From Clostridium sp. (lineage in GTDB: Bacteria > Bacillota > Clostridia > Lachnospirales > Lachnospiraceae): DNA of 23,361 nt. The stretch lies in assembly GCA_016302185.1 (NCBI GenBank), contig JAEDOC010000019.1, forward strand, positions 1-23,361, written 5' to 3'. Made by a program: the position numbers and the translations under genes. The notes beneath the pieces are model-generated. The model did not search any database. It worked only from the letters and a program-made list of their open reading frames with translations, and was not told the DNA's origin. Positions 1 through 7,379 of the stretch are shown one piece after another; the first letter of the stretch is position 1; every line of letters begins with the position of its first letter.

Positions 1-875
1 TCACCCAGGGAACCGGTGCTATCGTAAACATTATTCTGGATCCCATCCTGATCTTTGGCCTCTTCGGCTTTCCGCGTCTGGGAATCAGCGGTGCCGCTAT
101 CGCTACCGTAGCAGGACAGATTGTCGCCATGATCCTTGCGTTTTGGCTGAATCAGACCAAAAACCCGGATATTTCCGTATCGCTGAAAGCCATCCGTCCT
201 AACCGACGGGTCATTGCCAGAATTTATGAGGTTGGTGTTCCTTCCATTATTATGCAGTCCATTGTCTCTGTCATGACCTTCGGTATGAACAAGATCCTGA
301 TCCTGTTTTCAGAAACCGCGGTATCCGTTCTGGGCGTGTACTTCAAGCTGCAAAGCTTCATTTTTATGCCCATCTTCGGCTTAAACAACGGCCTGATCCC
401 GATTGTAGCCTACAATTACGGTGCCGCCAGCCGGAAGCGTATCATGGAAACCATCCGCCTGGGAATCATTATCGCCGTCAGCATCATGCTCTTCGGTCTG
501 GCGATCTTCCAGTTATTCCCGGATCGGCTGCTTCTTCTGTTTAACGCCTCCGAGCATATGCTGGAAATCGGCGTACCGGCACTGCGCATCATCAGCTTAA
601 GCTTCCTGTTCGCCGGCTACTGTATCATCGTTGGTTCTGTCTTCCAGGCACTGGGCAATGGTGTATACAGCCTGATTGTTTCCGTCGCCCGTCAGCTTCT
701 CTGCATCCTGCCGCTGGCCTACCTGTTCGCGAAGCTCTGGGGGCTTCACGCTGTCTGGTACTCCTTTGCGCTGGCAGAGCTGATTTCCGTCACCCTGTCC
801 ACCATCCTCTTCCGCCGGATTTACTTAGAGAAGATTAAACCGCTGGATGACATCGCCGGGCAGAAAACAGTATAA
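1..875 (+). CDS. MATE family multidrug/sodium exporter (5' partial)
   Basis: The open frame runs in from the window edge (first full codon at base 3) and gives about 290 residues, roughly the C-terminal two-thirds of a MATE (multi antimicrobial extrusion) transporter, which is usually about 450 residues. Visible are the N-lobe end with the family-typical NIILDPILIFG and GISGAAIATVAGQ, then a cytoplasmic linker and the C-lobe with several hydrophobic helices (for example GLNNGLIPIVAYNYGAA). MATE proteins sit in the cytoplasmic membrane and export drugs or metabolites using Na+ or H+ gradients; the substrate cannot be told from sequence. The Met codon at 129 is internal, not the true start. The gene ends at 873-875 and its last 51 bases overlap the 3' end of the convergent methylase-like gene. 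A hairpin terminator follows 26 bases later. Confidence 0.9.
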   Translation, partial: TQGTGAIVNIILDPILIFGLFGFPRLGISGAAIATVAGQIVAMILAFWLNQTKNPDISVSLKAIRPNRRVIARIYEVGVPSIIMQSIVSVMTFGMNKILILFSETAVSVLGVYFKLQSFIFMPIFGLNNGLIPIVAYNYGAASRKRIMETIRLGIIIAVSIMLFGLAIFQLFPDRLLLLFNASEHMLEIGVPALRIISLSFLFAGYCIIVGSVFQALGNGVYSLIVSVARQLLCILPLAYLFAKLWGLHAVWYSFALAELISVTLSTILFRRIYLEKIKPLDDIAGQKTV

Positions 876-1997
876 CAATCCATTCAATACATGGTTCCAG
901 GAGAACGCCTGACTTTTCATAAGCAGGCGTTCTGTTTTATTTAGATTTTCCGTTGAATGCTCCAGCTCTCTGGCCCAGAGATGGGAAGCTGTTACCGCAT
1001 TCACTCCTTCCATGCGGCAGACCAGTTCAATGAGCAGACAACTGACCACCGCCATCTTCACCGCCAGATACGGTTTTCCGTCATAAACTGCTCCGGGCAG
1101 CCAGAGGTAGAGATAGTAGCGCAGCAGCGACTCCAGCTCTGTCTCGGTAAGAGCCATTTCGAAATTCGGGGATACACATACACCTGTGTACCCTTCCATC
1201 TGCGTCATACAATCCTTCGTCAGCGCCCTCCACTCTTCTGAAACCGGCTCCAGCTTTTTTAAACAGGTAAACCAGACTGACAGCTCTTTCCACATCTGCT
1301 GCTCTGTTTCTCTTTCCACACGTGAAAGTCTCCCGGCAAACCGCTCGAACACACCGCGTCTTGTGTATCGGGTCAAAACCTCCTCCGGAGCCGCATCTCC
1401 CCTTCTCCTATGGCGCTGCACATCATGGGCCAATGCCAGAATCATAACCATCTTAAGCCCTATCGGCGGTTTTTTCCCCTGTCCGGACACGTTTCCATAA
1501 TCCAAAAGATAAAAGCAAACATCTCTCAGCTTCCATAGAAAGTCAAGCTCTTCCTCATCCACCGGGTTTACGTGAGAAACCATTGTCGTTTTGATCCGAA
1601 CCTCCTGATTTTCTCCGGACAGAATCAGTCTTGCCGCCTCCGGACAAGCCAGAGACAGACTCAGCTCCCTCACATACCCATAGTCCTCTATGTGACGCGG
1701 AAAGCTCCGACAGGTTCGGCACAGACTGTCCTTTCCCAGATGAAGATACATATCACACAGATTTTCTTTATTTAAAAAAGGACATCTCCCGCCCTTCATA
1801 CGAAACTCTCCCGTGATCTCATCAATCCCGGCCCGAAGACGTTTTCCAAATTCTCCTTCTACCCTTTGATACCGCTTTACCGACCTCGAATCCGCTCCGA
1901 TCTGCCAGGAAGCGCAGCAGGTATCCGGACAGGCTCCTCCTGTGCAGGCAAACAACGGATAGTATTCCGGATACCTTACCGTAATTCTTTCTTCCAT
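825..1997 (-). CDS. FliB-like lysine-N-methylase family protein (distal copy)
   Basis: A 390-residue protein of the flagellin lysine-N-methylase (FliB)/YkgJ-like cysteine-cluster family. The family hallmark is near the N terminus: Cys18, Cys23, Cys27 and Cys28 in FACTGGACPDTCCASW, followed by CPFLNKENLCDMYLHLG, a CRSFPRH stretch and a SLACPEAARLIL segment; these cysteines are thought to hold an Fe-S cluster. FliB methylates flagellin lysines in enterobacteria, but no flagellar gene is near, so the substrate is unknown. ATG at 1997 is chosen over GTG at 2015 because AGGAG lies 8 bases upstream of it. It is the last gene of the clpS-clpA operon, 32 bases after its paralogue. After the point where the paralogue ends (about ELEHSTENL) this protein continues about 35 residues through the converging MATE terminator and stop region, probably an acquired tail. 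Confidence 0.8.
   Translation of the reverse strand: MEERITVRYPEYYPLFACTGGACPDTCCASWQIGADSRSVKRYQRVEGEFGKRLRAGIDEITGEFRMKGGRCPFLNKENLCDMYLHLGKDSLCRTCRSFPRHIEDYGYVRELSLSLACPEAARLILSGENQEVRIKTTMVSHVNPVDEEELDFLWKLRDVCFYLLDYGNVSGQGKKPPIGLKMVMILALAHDVQRHRRRGDAAPEEVLTRYTRRGVFERFAGRLSRVERETEQQMWKELSVWFTCLKKLEPVSEEWRALTKDCMTQMEGYTGVCVSPNFEMALTETELESLLRYYLYLWLPGAVYDGKPYLAVKMAVVSCLLIELVCRMEGVNAVTASHLWARELEHSTENLNKTERLLMKSQAFSWNHVLNGLLYCFLPGDVIQRFNLL
902..942 (+). terminator. Rho-independent terminator of the MATE gene
   Basis: A perfect 10-bp stem, AGAACGCCTG (902-911) with CAGGCGTTCT (924-933), a 12-base loop, and then a T-rich run GTTTTATTT. On the plus strand it sits just after the MATE stop. On the minus strand the same bases are read as codons near the C terminus of the converging methylase-like protein. 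Confidence 0.85.
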
Positions 1998-2029
1998 AAG
2001 TGCCTCTCCTCTCACTTTCCTTTCGTTGT

Positions 2030-3115
2030 TCAGAACGCTTCTTCCACCAATTCCAGATTCTCTTCGCTGTATTCCAGCTCCTTCGAGCAGGCCTTCGCAT
2101 TCTGCACCCGATCCTCTGTGGTCAGCTGCCCGGTCCGGGAAAAGAATTCAATATCCATCAGATGAATCAGAACTACACATACCAGTACCAGTCCCGCCTT
2201 TGACCGAATCCTCCCATCCTCTCTGCATTTCATAAAATACCGATACAGGAAATAGGAAGCCAGCTTCTCGTACTCGTACTCCCGTTCCCGGGCCACCTCC
2301 TTCAGCTTCTCCTTCGCAGAAAGCAAACGTTCCGGCTGTGCCGCCAGATCCTCCAAACGGGAAAGCTGCGTTACCCATCCCTCATCGATAGGCTCCAGGC
2401 GGCGGCAGAGCTTCAGAACCTGACGATACAGCTCCATCCACTGTTCTATGCTCATCTCCGGCTGTATCGTCCATACCTCTTCTTTTGCAAATCGTTCTGC
2501 AGCAGCAAGAATTTCTTCCACATCCCCAAAATCCAGATCTTCCTGCAGCTCGCCGGCATAGGAAAGCAGGCAAAGAAGGCGCTCCCACAGAGAATGTTTC
2601 CGGTTCTGCAGCAGTAAAAACGCAGTTTCACGGGCTGTAAATAACGCAGTTACCAGCCGCCGCTCCTGCACCGCATCCTCCAAAGCTGCATCTTCCGCAT
2701 CGCCCAACTCTTCCTCTACCAGGCAAAACGGTTCTTTGTCTTCCAGCAGAAGACGGGCTGCTTCCTCACAGCAGAGCCCCAGTCCCACCTCCGTCACATC
2801 CTCAAACCAGTCATAAAACCGGGGATGCTCCCGGCAGATGTCACAGAGCGAGTCCTCTCCCAGCCCCAGAATCAGATCGCAGAGATTCTCCCCGTTCAAA
2901 AACGGGCACCTCTCTTTCTCTCCTTCCAGACGAAAATGACCTTCCTCCCAGTCGATACAGCGCCGGAGCCGTTCTCCCAGCTCTCCCGGCACCGTTCGGT
3001 AGAATTCCAGCTTCTCCTCGTTAATATCGATCTCCCAGCCGATGCAGCAGCTGTCGCTGCAGGCCCCTGCAATGCAGCGGAACCGATCATAGTACTTCGG
3101 TTTTCGAAGCTTCAT
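2030..3115 (-). CDS. FliB-like lysine-N-methylase family protein (proximal copy)
   Basis: A 361-residue paralogue of the next gene downstream, with the same order of cysteine motifs: Cys14, Cys19, Cys23, Cys24 in FRCIAGACSDSCCIGWEID, then CPFLNGENLCDLILGLGEDSLCDICREHPR and a GLCCEEAARLLL segment. The remainder is helical and rich in Glu, Leu and Arg. By family it would be a protein lysine methylase with an Fe-S cluster; substrate and activity are not shown by the sequence. ATG at 3115 is chosen because it overlaps the clpA stop as ATGA (3112-3115), with GGAAG 8 bases upstream; a longer in-frame start at 3163 would lie inside clpA. The overlap implies translational coupling with ClpA. The two copies are clearly diverged, so this is an old duplication. 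Confidence 0.8.
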   Translation of the reverse strand: MKLRKPKYYDRFRCIAGACSDSCCIGWEIDINEEKLEFYRTVPGELGERLRRCIDWEEGHFRLEGEKERCPFLNGENLCDLILGLGEDSLCDICREHPRFYDWFEDVTEVGLGLCCEEAARLLLEDKEPFCLVEEELGDAEDAALEDAVQERRLVTALFTARETAFLLLQNRKHSLWERLLCLLSYAGELQEDLDFGDVEEILAAAERFAKEEVWTIQPEMSIEQWMELYRQVLKLCRRLEPIDEGWVTQLSRLEDLAAQPERLLSAKEKLKEVAREREYEYEKLASYFLYRYFMKCREDGRIRSKAGLVLVCVVLIHLMDIEFFSRTGQLTTEDRVQNAKACSKELEYSEENLELVEEAF

Positions 3116-5448
3116 CCTTTGCTCTTCCTTTCCTTCCGCAAAACAAATGTCTCGCCCACGCATTCCAGACGGCAGCTTCCTCCCCGTTTTAAGCTTCCGA
3201 AGAGAAGCTCATCCACCAGAAGCGGTTTGATCTCGCTGCTGATGATACGCTCCATCTCCCGCGCTCCGTATTCCGTACTGGTTCCCTTCTTCGCCAGAAG
3301 TGCCTTTGCCTCCGGAGAAACAAGAAGCTCCACTTTCTTTTGCGCCACCATGGCAGACAGCTGGGAAAGCTTCTTTTCCGCAATCCGCACTGCCATCGCC
3401 TCATCCATCGGCCGGAACACCACGATCCGGTTCAGGCGGTTTCTAAATTCCGGCTGGAAGATCTTCTTCACCTCTTCCAGGATCACCTCGGATTTCACGC
3501 TGCGATCTCCAAATCCAATCTCTTTCTTTCCCACCCGGCTGGCCCCCGCATTGGAGGTCATAATGAGAATCACATTTCGGAAATCCGCCTTCCTTCCCTG
3601 ATTGTCCGTCAGGGTCGCATAATCCATTACCTGAAGAAGAATATTGTAGATATCCGGATGAGCTTTCTCGATCTCATCCAGAAGAAGCACCGCATGAGGA
3701 TTCTTCCGGACTGCTTCCGTCAGCAGTCCTCCTTCCTCATAGCCCACATAGCCGGCCGGCGCGCCGATAAGCTTTGCCACCGCGTGCTTTTCCTCATATT
3801 CACTCATATCAAAACGAAGCAGAGAGATTCCCAGCTCCTCGGCCAGGCTTTTGGCAATCTCTGTCTTTCCCACCCCCGTGGGGCCGACAAACAAGAGACT
3901 TGCCAGCGGCTTTCCGCTTTCCAGAAGGCCGGCACGGGAGAATTTCACCGCATTTACCACCTGGGAAACTGCTTCCTCCTGCCCGAAAACCCGACCGGAC
4001 AGCCGCTGTTCCAGAGTGGCCAGCTTTTCCACCTCATCGTTTTCCACTGTCTGCTTCGGAATCTGACAGGTTTTCGACAAAATCTCTTCAATCAGTGCCT
4101 TTGATACCGACTGTGTCTTCTGCGGAAGCGGATGCAGACAGCGGTAAGCTCCCGCCTCATCCATCAGATCGATGGCTTTGTCCGGAAGGTATCTTTCATT
4201 AATATACCGGGCGCTCATTCGGGCCGCATATTCCAGAACACCTTTTCCGTATTTTACTCCATGAAAGGTCTCATAATGCTTCTTTAAGCCTTCCAGAATC
4301 TGCACCGTATCCTCTACCGATGGTTCCTTAATCTCCACCGTCTGGAACCGCCGTACCAGACTCTTGCTTTTCTCAAAGTATTTTTTATATTCCTCGTAGG
4401 TGGTAGCTCCGATAAAGCGTACGGAGCCATCGGCCAGATAGGGTTTTAAGAGGTTGGAGACATCCAGGCTTCCGCCGTTCACTGCACCGGCCCCCACAAT
4501 ATTGTGAATCTCATCCAGATAGACGATGGGTTTCTCTTCCCGGCTGATTCCGTCCATAATCATCCGAAAACGCTTTTCAAATTCTCCCCGATACTGGGTT
4601 CCCGCCAGCAGGCTTCCCAGATCCAGCGCATAGATTTTCGCTCCCAGCAGCGGCCCCGGCACCTCATTTTTCTCCAGCAGGCGGGCCAGCCCATAGACAA
4701 TGGCCGTTTTCCCCACTCCCGGCTCTCCTAAATGCAGTGGATTGTTCTTCTCCTTCCGGCAAAGAATCTGCATCGTTCGCTCCAGCTCCTCTTCCCTGCC
4801 AATCAAGGGATTTCCACTCTCCGCCTTCTCGTTTAAGCAGGTCACATACCGTTTCCATCGGCTGTCCCTGCCTTCCTCGGCCTGTTCCCCGCTCTCACCG
4901 TCTGTCGGCCCGGGCTCTTCAGACACCCCATCTGCGCCGTCGGCATTGATTCCCTTCGTCCCATTCCCGGCGGCTTCCGCCGCTCTTTTCTGCCGGTTCT
5001 GGCTTTTTGCGGCTTCCAGAAGTCTGTCGTAGATCTCGGTCAGCTCCCGCAGCAGATCCATCCGTTCTACTCCCTGAATCTCCATGTAATACACGGCATA
5101 GCTTTCCTCCAGCGAGTAAAATCCGTTGACCAGGTGTGAAAGCTCCACCGCGTCCTTTCCGCTGTTATCCGCCGTCTCCTGGGCACGAATCAGAATCGTC
5201 TCCAGCCCCGCTGACATCTCCGGCCGCCCCACCATCCCGGTCGCTTCCATCGTTTCCTTTAAATATCCTTTCAGCTGATCCTTCAACTGCTCTGTATCTC
5301 CGCCGCAATTTTCAAAGGCCTCACGGAAGGTGGGCCGCTCCGCGATGGCATACAGAAGAAGCTCCGGTGTCACATATTCATACTGTTCTTTCGCCGCCGT
5401 ATCAAAAATCCCATTTAATACCTGGGCTACCTCTTTCGTCACACGCAT
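3112..5448 (-). CDS. clpA: ATP-dependent Clp protease ATP-binding subunit ClpA
   Basis: A 778-residue class I Clp unfoldase. An N-domain (about 1-145) is followed by two AAA+ rings. D1 has Walker A GEPGVGKT (241-248) and Walker B IVYLDEIH (308-315). D2 has Walker A GPTGVGKT (522-529), Walker B LLLDEIEK (588-595), an arginine-finger region FRNRLNR and sensor 2 GAREME. The IGF tripeptide (644-646) in D2 is the ClpP-docking loop, so it should feed substrates into ClpP in the cytoplasm. There is no UVR/middle domain as in ClpC or ClpB, and clpS lies directly upstream, both favouring ClpA. The N-domain-D1 linker (about 148-200) is long, Gly/Glu-rich and probably disordered. ATG at 5448 has a strong GGAGGAGGTG site lying in the end of clpS; the clpS stop is only 4 bases upstream. 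Confidence 0.95.
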   Translation of the reverse strand: MRVTKEVAQVLNGIFDTAAKEQYEYVTPELLLYAIAERPTFREAFENCGGDTEQLKDQLKGYLKETMEATGMVGRPEMSAGLETILIRAQETADNSGKDAVELSHLVNGFYSLEESYAVYYMEIQGVERMDLLRELTEIYDRLLEAAKSQNRQKRAAEAAGNGTKGINADGADGVSEEPGPTDGESGEQAEEGRDSRWKRYVTCLNEKAESGNPLIGREEELERTMQILCRKEKNNPLHLGEPGVGKTAIVYGLARLLEKNEVPGPLLGAKIYALDLGSLLAGTQYRGEFEKRFRMIMDGISREEKPIVYLDEIHNIVGAGAVNGGSLDVSNLLKPYLADGSVRFIGATTYEEYKKYFEKSKSLVRRFQTVEIKEPSVEDTVQILEGLKKHYETFHGVKYGKGVLEYAARMSARYINERYLPDKAIDLMDEAGAYRCLHPLPQKTQSVSKALIEEILSKTCQIPKQTVENDEVEKLATLEQRLSGRVFGQEEAVSQVVNAVKFSRAGLLESGKPLASLLFVGPTGVGKTEIAKSLAEELGISLLRFDMSEYEEKHAVAKLIGAPAGYVGYEEGGLLTEAVRKNPHAVLLLDEIEKAHPDIYNILLQVMDYATLTDNQGRKADFRNVILIMTSNAGASRVGKKEIGFGDRSVKSEVILEEVKKIFQPEFRNRLNRIVVFRPMDEAMAVRIAEKKLSQLSAMVAQKKVELLVSPEAKALLAKKGTSTEYGAREMERIISSEIKPLLVDELLFGSLKRGGSCRLECVGETFVLRKERKSKG

Positions 5449-5452
5449 CCTG

Positions 5453-5752
5453 TCACACCTCCTCCACTGTCAGCCGGAAGGGGTATCCCTCCGCCTTTGC
5501 CCGCGCCTCGGCCGCCCGCTGCTTTGAAACCGCAATATCGTAGGGATAACAGCCCACTGCCGCCCTGCCTCCCCGATGCACCGTCATCATCAGTACGGTA
5601 GCTTCTCTCTGATCCTTATGAAAAATATCCATCAAAATCTCCACCACAAAATCCATTGGTGTATAATCATCGTTATGCATGATCACCTGATACCGTTTCG
5701 GCTCCCGAATCCGGGATTTTGTCTGTTCTCTCGTTTCTCCCTGTACTGCCAT
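5453..5752 (-). CDS. clpS: ATP-dependent Clp protease adaptor protein ClpS
   Basis: A 99-residue ClpS adaptor, which binds proteins with N-terminal Leu, Phe, Tyr or Trp (N-degrons) and delivers them to the N-domain of ClpA. Conserved features are the NDDYTPMDFVVEIL stretch, whose two Asp line the N-degron pocket, the LMMTVHRGG segment with the pocket His, and the VGCYPYDIA-K-AEARA helix that contacts ClpA. ATG at 5752 is preferred over an in-frame GTG at 5770 because AGAGGA lies at good spacing before the ATG and nothing similar precedes the GTG. It is the first gene of the operon, and a sigma-A-type promoter lies about 60 bases upstream. Confidence 0.93.
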   Translation of the reverse strand: MAVQGETREQTKSRIREPKRYQVIMHNDDYTPMDFVVEILMDIFHKDQREATVLMMTVHRGGRAAVGCYPYDIAVSKQRAAEARAKAEGYPFRLTVEEV

Positions 5753-5813
5753 CTGATTCCTCTTGTTCACATCACCGTGTTTGTTTCTTCAATTTCCGTT
5801 TTTATGCACACCG

Positions 5814-5842
5814 ATCATATCATAAAACCGTACTGACCTCAA
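5814..5842 (-). promoter_or_regulatory. Promoter of the clpS-clpA-methylase operon
   Basis: Read on the minus strand: -35 TTGAGG (5837-5842), a 17-base spacer and -10 TATGAT (5814-5819), about 62 bases before the clpS start codon. It has good agreement with the sigma-A consensus in position and spacing. Confidence 0.7.
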
Positions 5843-5848
5843 ATATAT

Positions 5849-5854
5849 TATAAT
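5849..5854 (+). promoter_or_regulatory. Possible -10 box for the PdaA-like gene
   Basis: TATAAT on the plus strand, 29 bases before the deacetylase start. No convincing -35 box lies 16-18 bases upstream, so it may be a different sigma factor's site or chance in an AT-rich divergent spacer. Confidence 0.3.
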
Positions 5855-5883
5855 AATCAGTCTCCGGAAATGGAATCTGTCCT

Positions 5884-6867
5884 ATGACCAAATTTCTCTC
5901 GTCCTTTTGCCACTGCACCTGGCTTCCGGGCTGCAGGGCACGAAAAAAGCTGCTTTCCACCGCCTTCTTATTCCTTTTTGCCTTCGGAGCCGGCAACCTG
6001 ACCGCCAGGGCAAAAGAACTCTTTCTCACACAGTCCCCGGATTCGCCTGCCGTTTCTGCAAACACCGCAGTCTACAGCAGCCGGATCGCCTGCGGCGCTG
6101 TCCCCGCCTCTGCCGACGGCAACTGGGGACTTGGCTTTCGGGAGGAAGGGCAGACGCCGGTGGGCAACGCCAGCGCCGATTACTTAAAACAGTTTAACGC
6201 CTGGTACGTCGGTCCTTCTCAGGAAAAAGTCATCTACCTGACCTTCGATGCCGGATATGAAAACGGCAACACCGCACCAATTCTTGACGCATTAAAAAAG
6301 CACCAGGCCCCCGCCACCTTCTTTCTGGTGGGAAACTATCTGGAAACCAGCCCGGATCTGGTCAAACGGATGGTCTCCGAAGGGCATACCGTGGGAAATC
6401 ACACCTACCACCATCCGGATATGTCCAAAATTTCTGATAAAGCAGCCTTCGAAAAGGAACTCACGCAGCTGGAAGAAAAGTATGAACAGCTGATCGGCCA
6501 GCCCATGAAAAAGTATTACCGGCCGCCCCAGGGCAAATACAGTGAAAGCAACCTAAAAATGGCACGGGATATGGGCTATCAGACCTTTTTCTGGAGCCTG
6601 GCCTATGTGGATTGGAATACGGAAAAGCAGCCTACGAAGGAAGAAGCCTTTTCCAAGCTGCTGAAACGGATTCATCCCGGGGCCATCGTCCTGCTCCACA
6701 GCACCTCAAAAACAAATGGTCAGATTCTCGACGAGCTTCTGACCAAATGGGAAGAAATGGGGTATCAGTTTAAGGGGCTGGAGGATCTGGTGAACGCCTC
6801 TCTGGTATCCACATCCCACAGTTCCAGTTCATTTTCAATAGGAAACCAGCGAATCTCTTCCTCATGA
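5884..6867 (+). CDS. pdaA: PdaA-like polysaccharide deacetylase (delta-lactam biosynthesis)
   Basis: A 327-residue secreted or membrane-anchored deacetylase of the CE4/NodB fold, closest in pattern to spore-cortex PdaA, which removes the N-acetyl group from muramic acid so that muramic delta-lactam can form. A basic N terminus and hydrophobic segment (about 20-42) suggest a signal peptide. The family-specific WGLGF (81-85) precedes the NodB domain: TFDAGYEN (120-127, catalytic base Asp122), HTYHH (His173 and His177, metal ligands), RPPQG (213-217) and LLHSTS (His272). The usual second Asp of TFDDG is Ala123 here; PdaA of Bacillus has Asn at that place. The start has only a weak GGA site, but no upstream in-frame start exists. 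The last 24 or so residues are Ser-rich, lie beyond the normal family end and overlap the converging MocA-like gene by 103 bases. Confidence 0.88.
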   Translation: MTKFLSSFCHCTWLPGCRARKKLLSTAFLFLFAFGAGNLTARAKELFLTQSPDSPAVSANTAVYSSRIACGAVPASADGNWGLGFREEGQTPVGNASADYLKQFNAWYVGPSQEKVIYLTFDAGYENGNTAPILDALKKHQAPATFFLVGNYLETSPDLVKRMVSEGHTVGNHTYHHPDMSKISDKAAFEKELTQLEEKYEQLIGQPMKKYYRPPQGKYSESNLKMARDMGYQTFFWSLAYVDWNTEKQPTKEEAFSKLLKRIHPGAIVLLHSTSKTNGQILDELLTKWEEMGYQFKGLEDLVNASLVSTSHSSSSFSIGNQRISSS

Positions 6868-7379
6868 CCACGAAGCACCCGCCGCCCTCCCTGATCTTCC
6901 GAAAGCGCTGATAATTCCGATACATACGCTGACGAAAACCAGGTAGGATTGCCGGGTTTTCCCTGAAAGCAGACACTGCCCAGGGGAGCACGGCAGCTTT
7001 CCATCTCCGTCAGGAAGGCTTCTGCCGTTTTTTCCGAAAGCCAGGGCTGATCCGCCACAAAGAAAGCGAAGGCGTCCGGCAAAGACTCTTTCTCTGTACT
7101 CTGCTCTCCTCCCGAAAGCCCCGCCCGGATGGAATAGGATATCCCCTTCGGGCTGTCCGGTGAATCCACCCGTGTCACCGGCAGATCCGCACACTGCTCC
7201 AGGAGTTCCCGATACTGGCTGACCACGAAAAGCTGCCAGTCCGGATGGCGGCCTGCGATCGCGCAGAGCCGTTCCAGCAGATGGCGGTACATCGGTTTGC
7301 CTTCGATTTCATACATAAGCTTGTTAGAACCAAACCGGCGGCTGTTTCCAGCCGCCAGATAGATAATACGAAGCTTCAT
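6765..7379 (-). CDS. mocA: MocA-like molybdenum cofactor cytidylyltransferase
   Basis: A 204-residue nucleotidyltransferase of the MobA/MocA (GT-A) type. It starts with the nucleotide-binding LAAGNSRRFGSNKL (8-21), has the metal-binding FFVADQPWL (Asp110), the GNPTWF segment, GGRRVLR and a closing ELWDVDT motif, all usual for MocA-like enzymes that add CMP to molybdopterin for hydroxylases of the xanthine dehydrogenase family. Its place as the last gene of a xanthine dehydrogenase operon supports MocA rather than MobA. The start codon overlaps the xdhA stop by one base (TAATG), so translation is probably coupled. Its 3' end overlaps the converging deacetylase; because its C terminus carries the normal family motif, this frame is the ancestral one in the overlap. 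Confidence 0.8.
   Translation of the reverse strand: MKLRIIYLAAGNSRRFGSNKLMYEIEGKPMYRHLLERLCAIAGRHPDWQLFVVSQYRELLEQCADLPVTRVDSPDSPKGISYSIRAGLSGGEQSTEKESLPDAFAFFVADQPWLSEKTAEAFLTEMESCRAPLGSVCFQGKPGNPTWFSSAYVSELSALSEDQGGRRVLRGHEEEIRWFPIENELELWDVDTREAFTRSSSPLN

Noticed and set aside
2013..2015. GTG start for the distal methylase-like gene
   Set aside because: The ATG 18 bases downstream has AGGAG at proper distance; the GTG lies inside and upstream of that site.
2825..4104. Two long plus-strand open frames (about 258 and 254 codons) opposite the methylase and clpA
   Set aside because: They lie antisense to clear clpA and methylase coding sequence, have no family motif and no ribosome site, and are Pro/Ser/Arg/His-rich as expected of antisense shadows.
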